Shown piece after piece: positions 25,672 to 35,225 of a stretch of 35,455 nucleotides of DNA. Location of the stretch: assembly GCA_964488495.1 (NCBI GenBank), contig CAZAUQ010000020.1, positions 1 to 35,455 on the forward strand, read 5' to 3'. Each line of letters opens with the position of its first letter. The stretch's first letter is position 1. The notes below the pieces were generated by a model. That model was not told the origin of the DNA. It ran no database searches and saw only the letters and a program-made list of their open reading frames with translations. This DNA is from UBA1402 sp964488495 (lineage in GTDB: Bacteria; Bacteroidota; Bacteroidia; Bacteroidales; UBA1402). Made by a program: the position numbers and the translations under genes.

Positions 25672-28593
25672 ATGAAAAAAACTAAATTCAATTCATTATT
25701 ACGCTTTTTTTCTACAGGAATTTACCTGGTTTTGATGACCTCATTTACACAAAACAGCTTGGCCAATAATGTATCGCATTTCAAACTGGACAATGGTATG
25801 CAGGTTTATATCTGGCAGGACAGCAGCCAGACTGACGTACACGGCAGAGTCAGCGTGCACGCGGGCAGCAAGAACGACCCGGAACAATTTACCGGTCTGG
25901 CCCACTATCTGGAACACCTTATGTTTAAAGGCACCGATCAAATCGGCACGACCGACTGGGAACAGGAAAAAGCACTATATGAACAAATCATTGCTAAATA
26001 CGACGAAAAAGCCGCCAGTAGCGACCCGGTACAAAAAGAAACGTTGAATAAGGAGATCAATGAATTGAGCATTAAGGCTTCGGAGTTTAGCCAGACGAAT
26101 GAGTTTTCGACCCTGGTGGCTACCATGGGAGGAACCGCCATGAACGCAGGAACCTCCTACGATTTAACCACCTATTTCAATGATTTTCCACCCAGCCAGC
26201 TGGAGCGTTTTCTTAGCCTATACGCCGAGCGCTTCCGGGCTCCGGTTTTCAGAACCTTTCAATCGGAACTCGAAACCGTCTACGAAGAATACAATCTTTA
26301 CGAAGACCAACTGGAGCAAAAAGAATTGAATTTTCTACTGAATCATCTCTTTAAGGGACATCCCTACGAGAGGCCGGTAATAGGCTTGTCAGAACACCTC
26401 AAAAATCCGCAGATCAGTAAACTGATTGAATTTTACAATGCCTGGTACATACCCGAAAATATGGCCTTGATTCTGGTAGGAAATATTGACCCTGTAACTG
26501 CCAGGCCTTTGATCGAAAAAAGCTTTGGAGCCCTGCCCGCCAAAACCAGCTCCTCTCTGCCTGACTATCCCGGATGGAATGTAGAAGGCCGACAGGATTT
26601 TAAAGCCAACCTGGCTTACATACCCCGCATTCACATAGGTTTTAAAGGCGCCGGAATGGGAAATCCCGATGCGCTGGTGATCGATCTGTTTATGAATTTG
26701 CTGTCCAACAGAAGCAAGACCGGCTACCTGGACAAACTGGTGCTGGACGGAGATCTGATGGGGGCTTCTGCCAGTCATCTGAGCCTCGAAGACCAGGGAC
26801 GTATCGCAATCACGGCCATCCCTTCGTACGATCCCAATCAGGGCATATTTGCCAGCACCAAATCGGTTGAGAAACTGCTTTTCCAGGAAATTGATCGCAT
26901 TAAACAAGGCAGCATTGACGCCGCTCTGGTGGATAACATAAAAAAAGCCATGATCCGCAGTTATCTGCTCAATCTGGAAAGCAACAGTGCAAAAGCTGAT
27001 ATTCTGACCGATGCTTTTATTACGGGCAAAACTCTGGAAGAAACCCTGAATTATACCGAAAGACTTAATAAAATTCAAACATCTGACATTCAAAGAATTG
27101 CTTCCGATTATTGTAACAATAATTATATGCTCTTCGATATCGGTACCGGAAAAATTCCAGAAGGAGAAAAATTGGAAAAGCCCGACATCAAACCAATTAC
27201 TCAAAGCTCCCGAAAAAAATCGACTTATGCCCTGGCTTTCGAAGAAATGAACTACGAGAAAAAAGCCCTGCCTGTTAAGGATTTCGAAGAAGTCATTATT
27301 AAACCGATCAATACCAAGTCCAAACTGTTTTATACTCAAAACACTGAAAATGAAGTTTTCTCATTAATTCTGAAATACGGAATCGGTACTGAAAAAATGC
27401 CCTATCTCGAATACTCTACCGCCCTGATGAATAATGCGGGCATTATGGGCGGGTATTCTCCTCAGGAATTCAAAAATGCCATCACCGAACTGAATGTTAC
27501 CTGTCGTTATACGGTTGATGAAGATTATCTCTACGTGGTAATGGAAGGCTTCGAAGATAATTTGACAGAATCGCTGGGTTTATTGACTCGTCAGATACTG
27601 ATGCCTCAACTGGACGAAAAACAATTCCTTAACATTCAGGGCAGCATCTATCAGAGCCGCATGCGCGAAAGCAAAGATCCCAATATAATTGCCGAAGCCC
27701 TGGCTGAATATATGATTTATGGCGAGCATTCTGAATACCTGGACAGACCGAGTGTGTACAACATATTCACCGAAATGGGTCTGAGTAAACTCACCGGCGA
27801 ATTCCAACGGGCAACCGACTATGAAGCAGAAGTGCATTATTGCGGAAAAATGCCTTTCGACGAAGCTTACGATATTCTAAGCCAATACCTGCCCTTAAAA
27901 GCCAACGAGAAAGAAAGTACCTCTCCCGAATGGAAAGCCTATCAGGAATATTCACAAAACACCATCTACTTTTTACCCCGAAACGACACTAAACAGGCCA
28001 AAATATACTTCTTCGCTCCCGGTAATGTTTACAAACCCGAAAACGATCTTAAATACAAAGCTTTCAACAGGTATTTTGGTACAGGCGGCTTTACCAGTCT
28101 GGTATTTGAAGAAATCCGGGAAAAAAATTCCATGGCCTATACTGCCTACGGAGTGTTGAGAACTCCGCCGCTACCCGACAAACAAGTTAGTTTCCAGGGT
28201 TATGTGGGCACACAGTCGGACAAGGTGAACGATGCCATCGGCCTGTTTATGAATTTAGTCAACGACATGCCTCTGTATCAGGAAAGAGAAAAGAATCTGA
28301 AAGCATATCTGGAGCTGGAACCTTTTAGTACTCAACCCGACTTCAGAAACAGGAGCCAACAATACGAAGTTTGGAAACGCCTTGGTTATACCGCCAATCC
28401 CGCTTTACAGCATGAAGCTGAAATTCAGCAGTTCAACCTGCAGCAACTAGTTGAATTCTATCAACAGGAATTGAAAGGCAAACCTATGGCCATTGCCATC
28501 GTGGGAGATCCCAAGCTTATAGATCTGAAAGCCCTGGCTGCTTATGGGAAAGTGGTAAAAATTTCTTCTGCTAAACTTTTCTCGAAAGATTAG
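25672..28593 (+). CDS. Secreted M16 family zinc metallopeptidase
   Basis: A 973-residue pitrilysin-family peptidase made of two tandem M16 halves. A signal peptide covers residues 1-31 (ends NSLAN), so it acts in the periplasm or beyond. The inverted zinc motif HYLEH is at 78-82 (LAHYLEHLMFKG), and the distal zinc-binding Glu lies in ETVYEEYN around 201-206. The N-terminal half ends near residue 480. The C-terminal half lacks a second zinc site but has RYFGTGGFTSLVFEEIREK (residues about 803-821), the usual substrate-clamp block of inactive M16 partners. An insert of about 40 residues (EKALYEQIIAKYDEKAA...) follows the zinc motif, as in many Bacteroidota members. It is monocistronic and convergent with rsmI, 18 bp apart. 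Substrates are unknown. Confidence 0.9.
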   Translation: MKKTKFNSLLRFFSTGIYLVLMTSFTQNSLANNVSHFKLDNGMQVYIWQDSSQTDVHGRVSVHAGSKNDPEQFTGLAHYLEHLMFKGTDQIGTTDWEQEKALYEQIIAKYDEKAASSDPVQKETLNKEINELSIKASEFSQTNEFSTLVATMGGTAMNAGTSYDLTTYFNDFPPSQLERFLSLYAERFRAPVFRTFQSELETVYEEYNLYEDQLEQKELNFLLNHLFKGHPYERPVIGLSEHLKNPQISKLIEFYNAWYIPENMALILVGNIDPVTARPLIEKSFGALPAKTSSSLPDYPGWNVEGRQDFKANLAYIPRIHIGFKGAGMGNPDALVIDLFMNLLSNRSKTGYLDKLVLDGDLMGASASHLSLEDQGRIAITAIPSYDPNQGIFASTKSVEKLLFQEIDRIKQGSIDAALVDNIKKAMIRSYLLNLESNSAKADILTDAFITGKTLEETLNYTERLNKIQTSDIQRIASDYCNNNYMLFDIGTGKIPEGEKLEKPDIKPITQSSRKKSTYALAFEEMNYEKKALPVKDFEEVIIKPINTKSKLFYTQNTENEVFSLILKYGIGTEKMPYLEYSTALMNNAGIMGGYSPQEFKNAITELNVTCRYTVDEDYLYVVMEGFEDNLTESLGLLTRQILMPQLDEKQFLNIQGSIYQSRMRESKDPNIIAEALAEYMIYGEHSEYLDRPSVYNIFTEMGLSKLTGEFQRATDYEAEVHYCGKMPFDEAYDILSQYLPLKANEKESTSPEWKAYQEYSQNTIYFLPRNDTKQAKIYFFAPGNVYKPENDLKYKAFNRYFGTGGFTSLVFEEIREKNSMAYTAYGVLRTPPLPDKQVSFQGYVGTQSDKVNDAIGLFMNLVNDMPLYQEREKNLKAYLELEPFSTQPDFRNRSQQYEVWKRLGYTANPALQHEAEIQQFNLQQLVEFYQQELKGKPMAIAIVGDPKLIDLKALAAYGKVVKISSAKLFSKD

Positions 28594-28611
28594 TACTTTC
28601 TTTGAATAAAC

Positions 28612-29325
28612 TTATTCCCGGGAATTGCTTATCTGAGAAGGCTGTTCCCGGGATTCGCTTTTTCCGGCCACAACCAGCACAAACTCGCCCCGGGCTTCGT
28701 TTTGGCTGAAATGCTGTACAAGCTCCTCCAGGTTGCCTCGAACTGTTTCTTCGTAGAGTTTACTTATTTCACGGCTTACCGAAGCCCTGCGCTCCGGGCC
28801 GCATACTTCGGTCAGTTGTGTCAGGGTTTTGAGCACTCGGTAGGGAGATTCATACAACACAAAAGTGTGGGGCAATTCTGCCAAGTAACGCATACGTGTG
28901 AGGCGGCCTTTTTTTTGCGGCAAAAAGCCCTCAAAATGAAAATGTTCCTCAGGCAAGCCCGATACCACCAGAGCGGGAACAAAAGCAGTAGCTCCGGGCA
29001 GACATTCCACCGGCAGGCCGGCTTGCAGACATTGCCTTACCAGCAGAAAACCCGGATCTGAGATACCCGGTGTACCGGCATCGGAAACCAAAGCGATATG
29101 TTCACCGGCCTGTATGCGTGATACTGCCTGCTCAACTGTTTTATGCTCATTAAACTTATGATGCGACAGCATGGGCGTACCGATGTCGTAATGTTTCAAC
29201 AATTTGGAAGTGGTACGGGTGTCTTCGGCCAGAATCAGATCGGCTTCCTTTAGTATTCTGAGCGCTCTGAGCGTTATGTCTTCCAGGTTTCCCAGAGGCG
29301 TGGGTACCAGGGTCAGTTTTGACAT
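28612..29325 (-). CDS. rsmI: 16S rRNA (cytidine(1402)-2'-O)-methyltransferase
   Basis: Adds the 2'-O-methyl group of m4Cm1402 in 16S rRNA, using S-adenosylmethionine. The tetrapyrrole-methylase fold blocks are present: VPTPLGNLEDIT at 7-18, LAEDTRTTSKLL at 32-43, SDAGTPGISDPG at 81-92, PGATAFVPAL at 110-119 and FEGFLPQKKGR. The 237-residue length is slightly short because the C-terminal domain is brief; the end is polar (SREQPSQISNSRE). It is the last gene of the minus-strand run from the M6 peptidase, 11 bp after the gene at 29337-30128. Confidence 0.95.
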   Translation of the reverse strand: MSKLTLVPTPLGNLEDITLRALRILKEADLILAEDTRTTSKLLKHYDIGTPMLSHHKFNEHKTVEQAVSRIQAGEHIALVSDAGTPGISDPGFLLVRQCLQAGLPVECLPGATAFVPALVVSGLPEEHFHFEGFLPQKKGRLTRMRYLAELPHTFVLYESPYRVLKTLTQLTEVCGPERRASVSREISKLYEETVRGNLEELVQHFSQNEARGEFVLVVAGKSESREQPSQISNSRE

Positions 29326-29336
29326 GGCTGCTGTGA

Positions 29337-30128
29337 TTAGCTGGTAAAATGATTATCGAGTAGCGTGCAAAAATCAGTAAAACTCTCCGTTTCACTGTAC
29401 TGAGAATAATTCTTATGCAGATAGGCTAGCGCTTCATCCATACTCTGGAGGGCATTGATATCCTGCAAGACTTGATCCATTATTTGGGGAGAATTTCCAA
29501 AGAGATCGCGCCTAAAGCGGAAACGATCGTTCAGGCTCAGAGCTTTGGATAAATCGGCAAAATGTCTGTTTTCCAATTTCTTTTGCATCGATGCTTTGGA
29601 ACTGTTCTTTTCAAAACGGTCCACCAGGCATTCAGATTTTGTGGTTTTCGGTTTGGGAATCCTATTCGCAGAAGGCGAAACAAGTTGTTCGGCCGACTCA
29701 GTTGCCGGTGCTGAAAGCGAGGTCGCTGAAGCAGATGCCGGCTCAGTTGCAGTTGTTGAAAGCGAAGTCGCTGATACAGATGCCGGCTCAGTTTCAGGTG
29801 CTGCTGACGGTATTCTATTCAAATCGACTGCTGCAGAGCTGAGAGTTGGTTCCTCCGCAGGAGTTTCCTTCTCGAAAGCGGGTTCTGCCGAAGCGGCTTC
29901 CTTCTTTTTTGAGAACTCCCCTACTTCAGAATTATCCTTTTTTTGAGTCACTGCTTCCGTCTGTGAATGAGGACTTATATCCTTTAGCTCCTCCATCAGA
30001 CTGTTTATTTTTTCGAGTTTACTCAGCGAGAGCTCCAGCAATTCTTTGGGAAAATTAGGGATCCGGCTTAAACCCGACCACAATAAGTTCAATTCTTTCA
30101 GTTCTTGAAATAGCTTTTCCTTGTTCAT
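29337..30128 (-). CDS. Unknown protein with low-complexity linker and conserved C-terminal domain
   Basis: A 263-residue protein without a signal peptide. Residues 1-50 are helical, with possible coiled coil (LLELSLSKLEKINSLMEELK). Residues about 55-155 are a Ser/Thr/Ala/Glu/Pro-rich linker with 15-residue tandem repeats (TEPASASATSLSAPA). The C-terminal 80 residues form a compact helical domain: LSKALSLNDRFRFRRDLF, then MDQVLQDINALQSMDEALAYL. I recall similar C-terminal domains in other Bacteroidales proteins of unknown role. The ATG overlaps the dacB stop by 4 bp (ATGA), and rsmI follows 11 bp later, so it is part of an operon. A cytoplasmic adaptor role is possible, but no function can be given. 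Confidence 0.75.
   Translation of the reverse strand: MNKEKLFQELKELNLLWSGLSRIPNFPKELLELSLSKLEKINSLMEELKDISPHSQTEAVTQKKDNSEVGEFSKKKEAASAEPAFEKETPAEEPTLSSAAVDLNRIPSAAPETEPASVSATSLSTTATEPASASATSLSAPATESAEQLVSPSANRIPKPKTTKSECLVDRFEKNSSKASMQKKLENRHFADLSKALSLNDRFRFRRDLFGNSPQIMDQVLQDINALQSMDEALAYLHKNYSQYSETESFTDFCTLLDNHFTS
29697..29806. repeat. 45-bp tandem repeat within a coding sequence (about 2.4 copies)
   Basis: Copies begin at 29697, 29742 and 29787 with CTCAGTT and keep a strict 45-bp period, which encodes 15 residues on the minus strand. The copies differ at several bases. The period keeps the frame, so copy number changes would lengthen or shorten the linker without breaking the protein. 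Confidence 0.85.
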
Positions 30129-31594
30129 TTTATTCCGTTATTGTAGATTTTTTTTAATACTTGCTCCATATCACTGCGTATCCGGGCGGCCGGCTGTTTG
30201 TGTTGATTGCACAAAATAACCACCACATAGGTTTTCTCTTCCAGCAGCCAATAACCGGCGTATGCCATTACCGATTTCATCGATCCGCTTTTGATGCGCA
30301 GGGTTCCGGGCAACTTTTTGCCAAAATTCACCACAGAACCTTCCAATGCAGCCTGAGGCAGGCTGTTGAAAAACGAATCAGCCTGTGGACTTTCCAGGGC
30401 CATATACCGCAACACCCTTGCCAGGCTTGCCGCATCTACTCTGTTCAGGGGAGACAAACCCGAGGCATCGTATAATTGCCAGGCGCTGATATCTACTCCT
30501 TTTTGCGCCCAGAAACGCTGCAATGCTTCCAGGCCGTCCCGGGCAGAGACCGGAACCTCTGCTCCTGCTACCAGAGCCAGATGCCGCAACAGATATTCCG
30601 TATACAAATTATGGCTGTGGTAATTTATAATTTTAATAAGTTCACCCAGGGATTGGGAATAGCTGGTATAAAATACAACCGCCTCATTGACACTCAGCGG
30701 ATTATTTACGGCGTCAAAGGCCAGTGCCTTGCGGGCAAAACCCGGTTCGTTCTTAGTGCTGACTTTGCCATTAACGCTGATACCTGCTTTTTTTAATTCC
30801 TCCTGCAGTCGAAAGGCCAGATAAGCAGGGGGATCGGGAATATCGCCCCTGATAATGAATTCCTCTTTACCGGCAGGCACACTGCCGTACAATACCCGCT
30901 CCCAACAGTATGGAATTCCGTAAAAATATGCACTGTCTTTGGAATTATCCTTTGTGACTAAATTATTGATTATCCGCATTTCAGGCAATGCCGGTTTTAG
31001 GTAGAGAATTTCAGGCTTAGTACCGGGCAAGCCCGTTTTCAGCCCGAGACGGAACATGTTGTCAAAAACCGCCAGGCCATACACACCGGCCGCGTAATAA
31101 TTGCCCAGATCTTCCCATAACCAGTAAGGTGAAACAGCTTCTTGGTCAAAAACAGAGGCATCGGCAACGATATCGCCCTCAATATAGTTTATCCCCAACT
31201 GTTTCACCGCTTGAACCCAGTCTTGAAGAAAATTTTCAGGTTGTTCTTCGGTATATTCAGATCCCAGCGAAGGATCGCCTCCGCCCAATATATAAAGATC
31301 CCCTTTGAGGCTGCCTTTTTCCAGTAATCCTCTATAGGCCAGCTCTGTTTTGAAACGCTTTTCAGGACCCAATATTTCAAGTGCAGCAGCCGTTGTAAGC
31401 AGTTTCGCCACCGATGCAGGTATCAAAGCCTGCCCGGGATTCATTTCGGCATACAGCTCACCCGACTGAACTTCCTGAACCACATAAGACAGGCTTGATC
31501 CGGGATATTCATCCGCTTTAAGCTGTATTGATTTCTCTGCGCTGAATCCGCAGCCAGCAATACAAAACAGGCACAATAGGCTTAAGATTCTCAT
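30125..31594 (-). CDS. dacB: D-alanyl-D-alanine carboxypeptidase/endopeptidase (PBP4 type, S13)
   Basis: Trims or opens peptidoglycan cross-links in the periplasm. The N-terminus is a lipoprotein-like signal (LCLFCIAGC, Cys15), so it may be lipid-anchored. The three active-site motifs of the penicillin-binding fold are SVAK at 61-64 (nucleophile Ser61), SHN at 327-329 and KSG at 435-437, the last with Ser where KTG is usual. The large domain between motifs 1 and 2 (VYGLAVFDNMFRLGL) is typical of class C low-mass PBPs. The 489 residues fit the family. It begins 8 bp after the small lipoprotein gene. Confidence 0.93.
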   Translation of the reverse strand: MRILSLLCLFCIAGCGFSAEKSIQLKADEYPGSSLSYVVQEVQSGELYAEMNPGQALIPASVAKLLTTAAALEILGPEKRFKTELAYRGLLEKGSLKGDLYILGGGDPSLGSEYTEEQPENFLQDWVQAVKQLGINYIEGDIVADASVFDQEAVSPYWLWEDLGNYYAAGVYGLAVFDNMFRLGLKTGLPGTKPEILYLKPALPEMRIINNLVTKDNSKDSAYFYGIPYCWERVLYGSVPAGKEEFIIRGDIPDPPAYLAFRLQEELKKAGISVNGKVSTKNEPGFARKALAFDAVNNPLSVNEAVVFYTSYSQSLGELIKIINYHSHNLYTEYLLRHLALVAGAEVPVSARDGLEALQRFWAQKGVDISAWQLYDASGLSPLNRVDAASLARVLRYMALESPQADSFFNSLPQAALEGSVVNFGKKLPGTLRIKSGSMKSVMAYAGYWLLEEKTYVVVILCNQHKQPAARIRSDMEQVLKKIYNNGIK

Positions 31595-31602
31595 TGTTGC
31601 CT

Positions 31603-32028
31603 TTAAAACCTGTAAAACATAACAAAACCGGTTTTGGTAGTAGGATCAAGTAACCAGAGTGTTTGTTTGGTTTCATCCATTTTAATAACCTCCACCTTAT
31701 AACTGCTTTCTATGCCGCTGATACCTTTGACATCAAGAGTCATCAGACATTGTTTTCCTAATTCCGGTTCCTGGTCAAGGCTCATTTGCAGAATTTTGTT
31801 TTGGCTGTCGCTCTGTATTCTGAAATAACAGGCCTGAGCGTTGTCAGCCAATTGATGAAGCTCTGTATTATAGACAAATATAGGATTTTGATCTTGATAA
31901 ATTCCAAAGAGCTCCTGATTATTAAGATATTCTCTGGCAGCTTTCAGCAAAGGATCTTCCCTCTCACATGCCAGGTAAAGCAGACTTGATATCAGTATTA
32001 TTGTTGATATGCAAAAAAATCTTTTCAT
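31603..32028 (-). CDS. Small predicted lipoprotein, function unknown
   Basis: A 141-residue protein with a signal peptide and lipobox (SSLLYLAC, Cys21). The acidic stretch EREDP right after the Cys resembles surface-export signals of some Bacteroidota lipoproteins, which is only suggestive. The mature part looks like a small mixed alpha/beta domain (IFVYNTELHQLADNAQACYF, then TKTGFVMFYRF). I do not recognise the family. It sits 3 bp after the M6 peptidase gene and 8 bp before dacB, so cotranscription with both is likely. A chaperone or inhibitor of a neighbour is possible but unsupported. Confidence 0.7.
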   Translation of the reverse strand: MKRFFCISTIILISSLLYLACEREDPLLKAAREYLNNQELFGIYQDQNPIFVYNTELHQLADNAQACYFRIQSDSQNKILQMSLDQEPELGKQCLMTLDVKGISGIESSYKVEVIKMDETKQTLWLLDPTTKTGFVMFYRF

Positions 32029-32031
32029 AAT

Positions 32032-35000
32032 TTATTCGACTTTTAATTGCCTGCGAATTATTTCTATGCCTACCGGTGTATTCACTTCGACTTTTAATTC
32101 ATGTATCCCCTGAGGTAATTCAAGAATAGAACCTGGTATTACTTCATCGTTGAGTTTCCATTCATTCACAGTGGCGTTTTCTGGTAAATTCAGAACATCC
32201 AGTAATAATTTATCTCCGGGAGTATAACTTCCGGTAGTGTATATAGCCATGAATTCTGAATTTTTATTTACAGTAGTAACGCTGACAGTATGTTCATCCA
32301 CTAGTTCCTGCGCAGAATAGGCCCTGATCATAACCTCGATAGTACTTTTAGGATCGAGACCGCCCAATAAAAAGGAGCTTTGAGTAAGTATGGTATCCTG
32401 ATACACAGAATCTCCGGAGTCTCTCCATGATAATTTCCAGACATCTGCCGGCCCTTCGGCCCAATTCATATAAAATACATGCTGGGCCACACTTACATTA
32501 AGACTGGAACTTATTGTAGGATTGACTGTTACAAGGCAGATGGCCGAGCGATTACCTCCGTCAGTTGTTGCAGTTATTGTAGACTGACCAACAGCAAGTG
32601 CACTGATTTTACCCAGTCGATCAACCCAGACGACAGAAGAATCTGAACTAGTCCAGTTAATTTTCCAATTACTGGCATTCGCAGGTTTAATATGCCCAAA
32701 CAAGTATTGGCTTTCTCCTATTTTCATAGTTACCTCAGTGGGATCCAGGCTAAAAGATTCCATTTCGACAAATTGCGAACTACGATATACATCAAAAGAA
32801 ATCAACCAATTACCTTCGATTTCTGCTTCCTGATACAAAGTTGTCCAACTGGTTCCGTGATCAAGCGATATTAAATTTCCCTTACCTTCCACCCTATTAC
32901 CACTGCAAATTCCGGCAGGATATCCCTTACTGTAATAATTACTTACTTCATAAGCCAAAATAAGTTCCTTTCCGGGATTTATGACCAGGCTGTCAGCCAA
33001 TAAGTCCAAACTGTAAAAATTGTTGGCAACCAATTCCTCTGCAGCAATGTTCTGCTGATATATCAAGTTCCCGTCAGAAAAAATGTAAACCACAACATCA
33101 GGACTGCCTCCGGCTATGAAAAAAGTCATCTTCCCGATATACATTCCGGTAAATTGACTTAAATCCTCCGCTGTCCAAGAAGCACCCGCCATAAAAGTTT
33201 CTCCTTCATTTCCGATTGCTCCGCCATAGCTGAAATTCTGACACCAGGACAAACTTCCCTCAATCTGTTGTTCTGTCTCAGTTATCAGGGTAATAGATAT
33301 ATCGTTACTCCCCTGCATTAATTCAATAATCTGAGAATTATTGACATAAGCCTCTGATTGACATAAAAGTTCATAATAGCCCAGACTTAGATCTACATCA
33401 AAAATAAAACGTCCATCACTGCCACTCTGGGTAGTATAAAAAATTTCTGTGGTGCGCATAGCAGACCGTAAACCGCTCACATTATTCACATCAGGTTCTT
33501 CGCTGAGTTTTTTCAGATAGAGTATTGCTCCCGAAACAGCCTGGCCTTGCTTGTTGAATACCTGCCCTCCAAAATAAACCTTTTCATCCAATCCCACCCT
33601 GAAGCGTACTTCATCACCCTCCAGCCTGATTTCATAGAGTTCTTTACCCATGGGTAAGCCTGACCAGGCTAAGGTTGAAGGACTGGAAGTGCGTGTAAAA
33701 GAAGTATACAAATCCGAAGAGCCCGGGAAAAAAGCATAAGCATCGCCCCTGGATTCCGAACCACCGGCTTCTTCCATATCCATACACTGATGTAATGGAT
33801 ATACGTTGATGCTATTATTGTACCAACGCTCCAAAGCCGTTTTTCCGAGCACCATATTATCTGACTTGTCTACGTGATATATCAGTAAACCTTCTCCTTT
33901 GATGGGAGTATCCCATTTGTTTTGCTGACGATTTTCCAGCAAAAAGTACTCATTTTCATTTTGGGAATGCATAATATATGCTTCGTTCTGATCAATGGAA
34001 GCTAAGGTGTATTCACCGGCTGCTGTTATCGTTGTAGGAGTTATCCAGCCCAAAGACCAACGTTCTTCTGACGTTAAGTAAGGAGGAGTACGACTTTGAT
34101 TATTGTAGTTACCGGCACTCATTAAACTTAAACCACCCAAGCCCCCAGATCTGCCTCCACTTTCTGTGCCGTCAGTATCGTACATATCCGTCAGACCAAG
34201 AGTATGGCCGTATTCGTGACAAGCAGTACCAATGGCAGTCATGGTGGTACCCGATGAACCTTTTAATTCTGAAGAACAGGCATAATAGCCCAGTTTTACC
34301 CCATCCAGAGTTGTACTATCCATAAAGGCAACAGACCAGGAATGAGGCCAGATACTGGCTGCAGGTCCTCCTTCGGCTTCGTTGTATCCTGCATAATACA
34401 CATAAATAATATCTACGAATCCATCATTGTTTCCGTCAAATTCAGAGAAATCAATACCTTCCTGATTGGCCTGCCAGGCAGCTTCTATCACCATGCGTTT
34501 TGGATTGCTGTCGTTACCGGAAGTATTGTTGGTTCCGTAATAACTCATTGGTTTTGACAAAGTATAAGGCCCCATCACCACAAATTCAGGATCAAAAACC
34601 CCCATGGAATTGTCGCGATAATAATCTCTCACTGAGCCTGTGGCTCCGTTATCGCTGTAACCCAATTCGTTCTTTAAGCGATTAAAATCACTCTGTACTG
34701 TAGGTGATATAAAAGCTTTATCCTCAAAAGCTACCAGCAACACCAGTGTTTTGAGCCGGCCTTCGTAGGCTTGGCTGGCGTTGGCCTTGGTTAAATTCCT
34801 GCTTGTTTCGAAACGGCTGCTTCTGGTTTGAGCAGCACGTATCAGGTTAATTTCAGGCACCAGGGCTGAACGGGTTGCCACTTGTGTTCCTGCCCTATGA
34901 TTACTTATATTGAGCTTACCATTATTGTCGAAATCTGCATAATAGTAAAATCCGTCCGATTGTTGGGCAACGATATAGCCATTACGATCGGTGGTATAAT

Positions 35001-35154
35001 TAAAAAACTCATCACCGTGTCGTTGAATTTCTAATTTAGAGCCATCTGGTAAGTCAACCTCTAAAGGGTAAGGATAAGCCATAACCGCCCATAATGCGTT
35101 ACAATAAAGCAAATACCCTATGAGTAATAAAATATATTTATTGTGCATCTTCAT
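32032..35154 (-). CDS. Secreted M6-family metallopeptidase with Ig-like (BIG2) and fibronectin-like modules
   Basis: A protein of 1040 residues from the ATG at 35154, with signal peptide (MKMHNKYILLLIGYLLY...). A propeptide-like domain (LEVDLPDGSKLEIQRHGDEF) is followed by the peptidase. HEYGHTLGLTDMYD is the zinc signature, with His313, Glu314, His317 and Asp323, as in immune inhibitor A-type M6 enzymes. EFDGNNDGFVDIIYVYYAGY is the conserved calcium-binding-like strand before it. Later modules are a carboxypeptidase-regulatory-like domain (about 520-615), a jelly-roll region (about 637-790), a BIG2 domain (about 798-881) and a fibronectin-III-like domain (about 883-960). The end (GIHELKVEVNT... 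RRQLKVE) is not a convincing T9SS sorting domain. The alternative TTG start at 35169 is rejected because it lies within the -7 box. Confidence 0.9.
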   Translation of the reverse strand: MKMHNKYILLLIGYLLYCNALWAVMAYPYPLEVDLPDGSKLEIQRHGDEFFNYTTDRNGYIVAQQSDGFYYYADFDNNGKLNISNHRAGTQVATRSALVPEINLIRAAQTRSSRFETSRNLTKANASQAYEGRLKTLVLLVAFEDKAFISPTVQSDFNRLKNELGYSDNGATGSVRDYYRDNSMGVFDPEFVVMGPYTLSKPMSYYGTNNTSGNDSNPKRMVIEAAWQANQEGIDFSEFDGNNDGFVDIIYVYYAGYNEAEGGPAASIWPHSWSVAFMDSTTLDGVKLGYYACSSELKGSSGTTMTAIGTACHEYGHTLGLTDMYDTDGTESGGRSGGLGGLSLMSAGNYNNQSRTPPYLTSEERWSLGWITPTTITAAGEYTLASIDQNEAYIMHSQNENEYFLLENRQQNKWDTPIKGEGLLIYHVDKSDNMVLGKTALERWYNNSINVYPLHQCMDMEEAGGSESRGDAYAFFPGSSDLYTSFTRTSSPSTLAWSGLPMGKELYEIRLEGDEVRFRVGLDEKVYFGGQVFNKQGQAVSGAILYLKKLSEEPDVNNVSGLRSAMRTTEIFYTTQSGSDGRFIFDVDLSLGYYELLCQSEAYVNNSQIIELMQGSNDISITLITETEQQIEGSLSWCQNFSYGGAIGNEGETFMAGASWTAEDLSQFTGMYIGKMTFFIAGGSPDVVVYIFSDGNLIYQQNIAAEELVANNFYSLDLLADSLVINPGKELILAYEVSNYYSKGYPAGICSGNRVEGKGNLISLDHGTSWTTLYQEAEIEGNWLISFDVYRSSQFVEMESFSLDPTEVTMKIGESQYLFGHIKPANASNWKINWTSSDSSVVWVDRLGKISALAVGQSTITATTDGGNRSAICLVTVNPTISSSLNVSVAQHVFYMNWAEGPADVWKLSWRDSGDSVYQDTILTQSSFLLGGLDPKSTIEVMIRAYSAQELVDEHTVSVTTVNKNSEFMAIYTTGSYTPGDKLLLDVLNLPENATVNEWKLNDEVIPGSILELPQGIHELKVEVNTPVGIEIIRRQLKVE

Positions 35155-35166
35155 TTTTATAATGCA

Positions 35167-35174
35167 CAAAAATA
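35167..35174 (-). promoter_or_regulatory. Candidate -7 element for the M6 peptidase run
   Basis: The minus strand reads TATTTTTG, a full TAnnTTTG match, only 12 bp before the ATG at 35154. With transcription starting 6-8 bp downstream, the leader would be only a few nucleotides. No -33 match is seen. Confidence 0.5.
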
Positions 35175-35225
35175 CATATTTATTTTTAATGTTAAGAGCT
35201 ATGCTTTATGTATGCATTTTGTTAC

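Noticed and set aside
28615..28624. Palindrome TTCCCGGGAA as a terminator for rsmI or the M16 gene
   Set aside because: It lies within the rsmI coding region, has no loop and no adjacent T run.
35154..35169. TTG start at 35169 for the M6 peptidase
   Set aside because: It lies inside the candidate -7 box, and the ATG at 35154 starts directly at the signal peptide.
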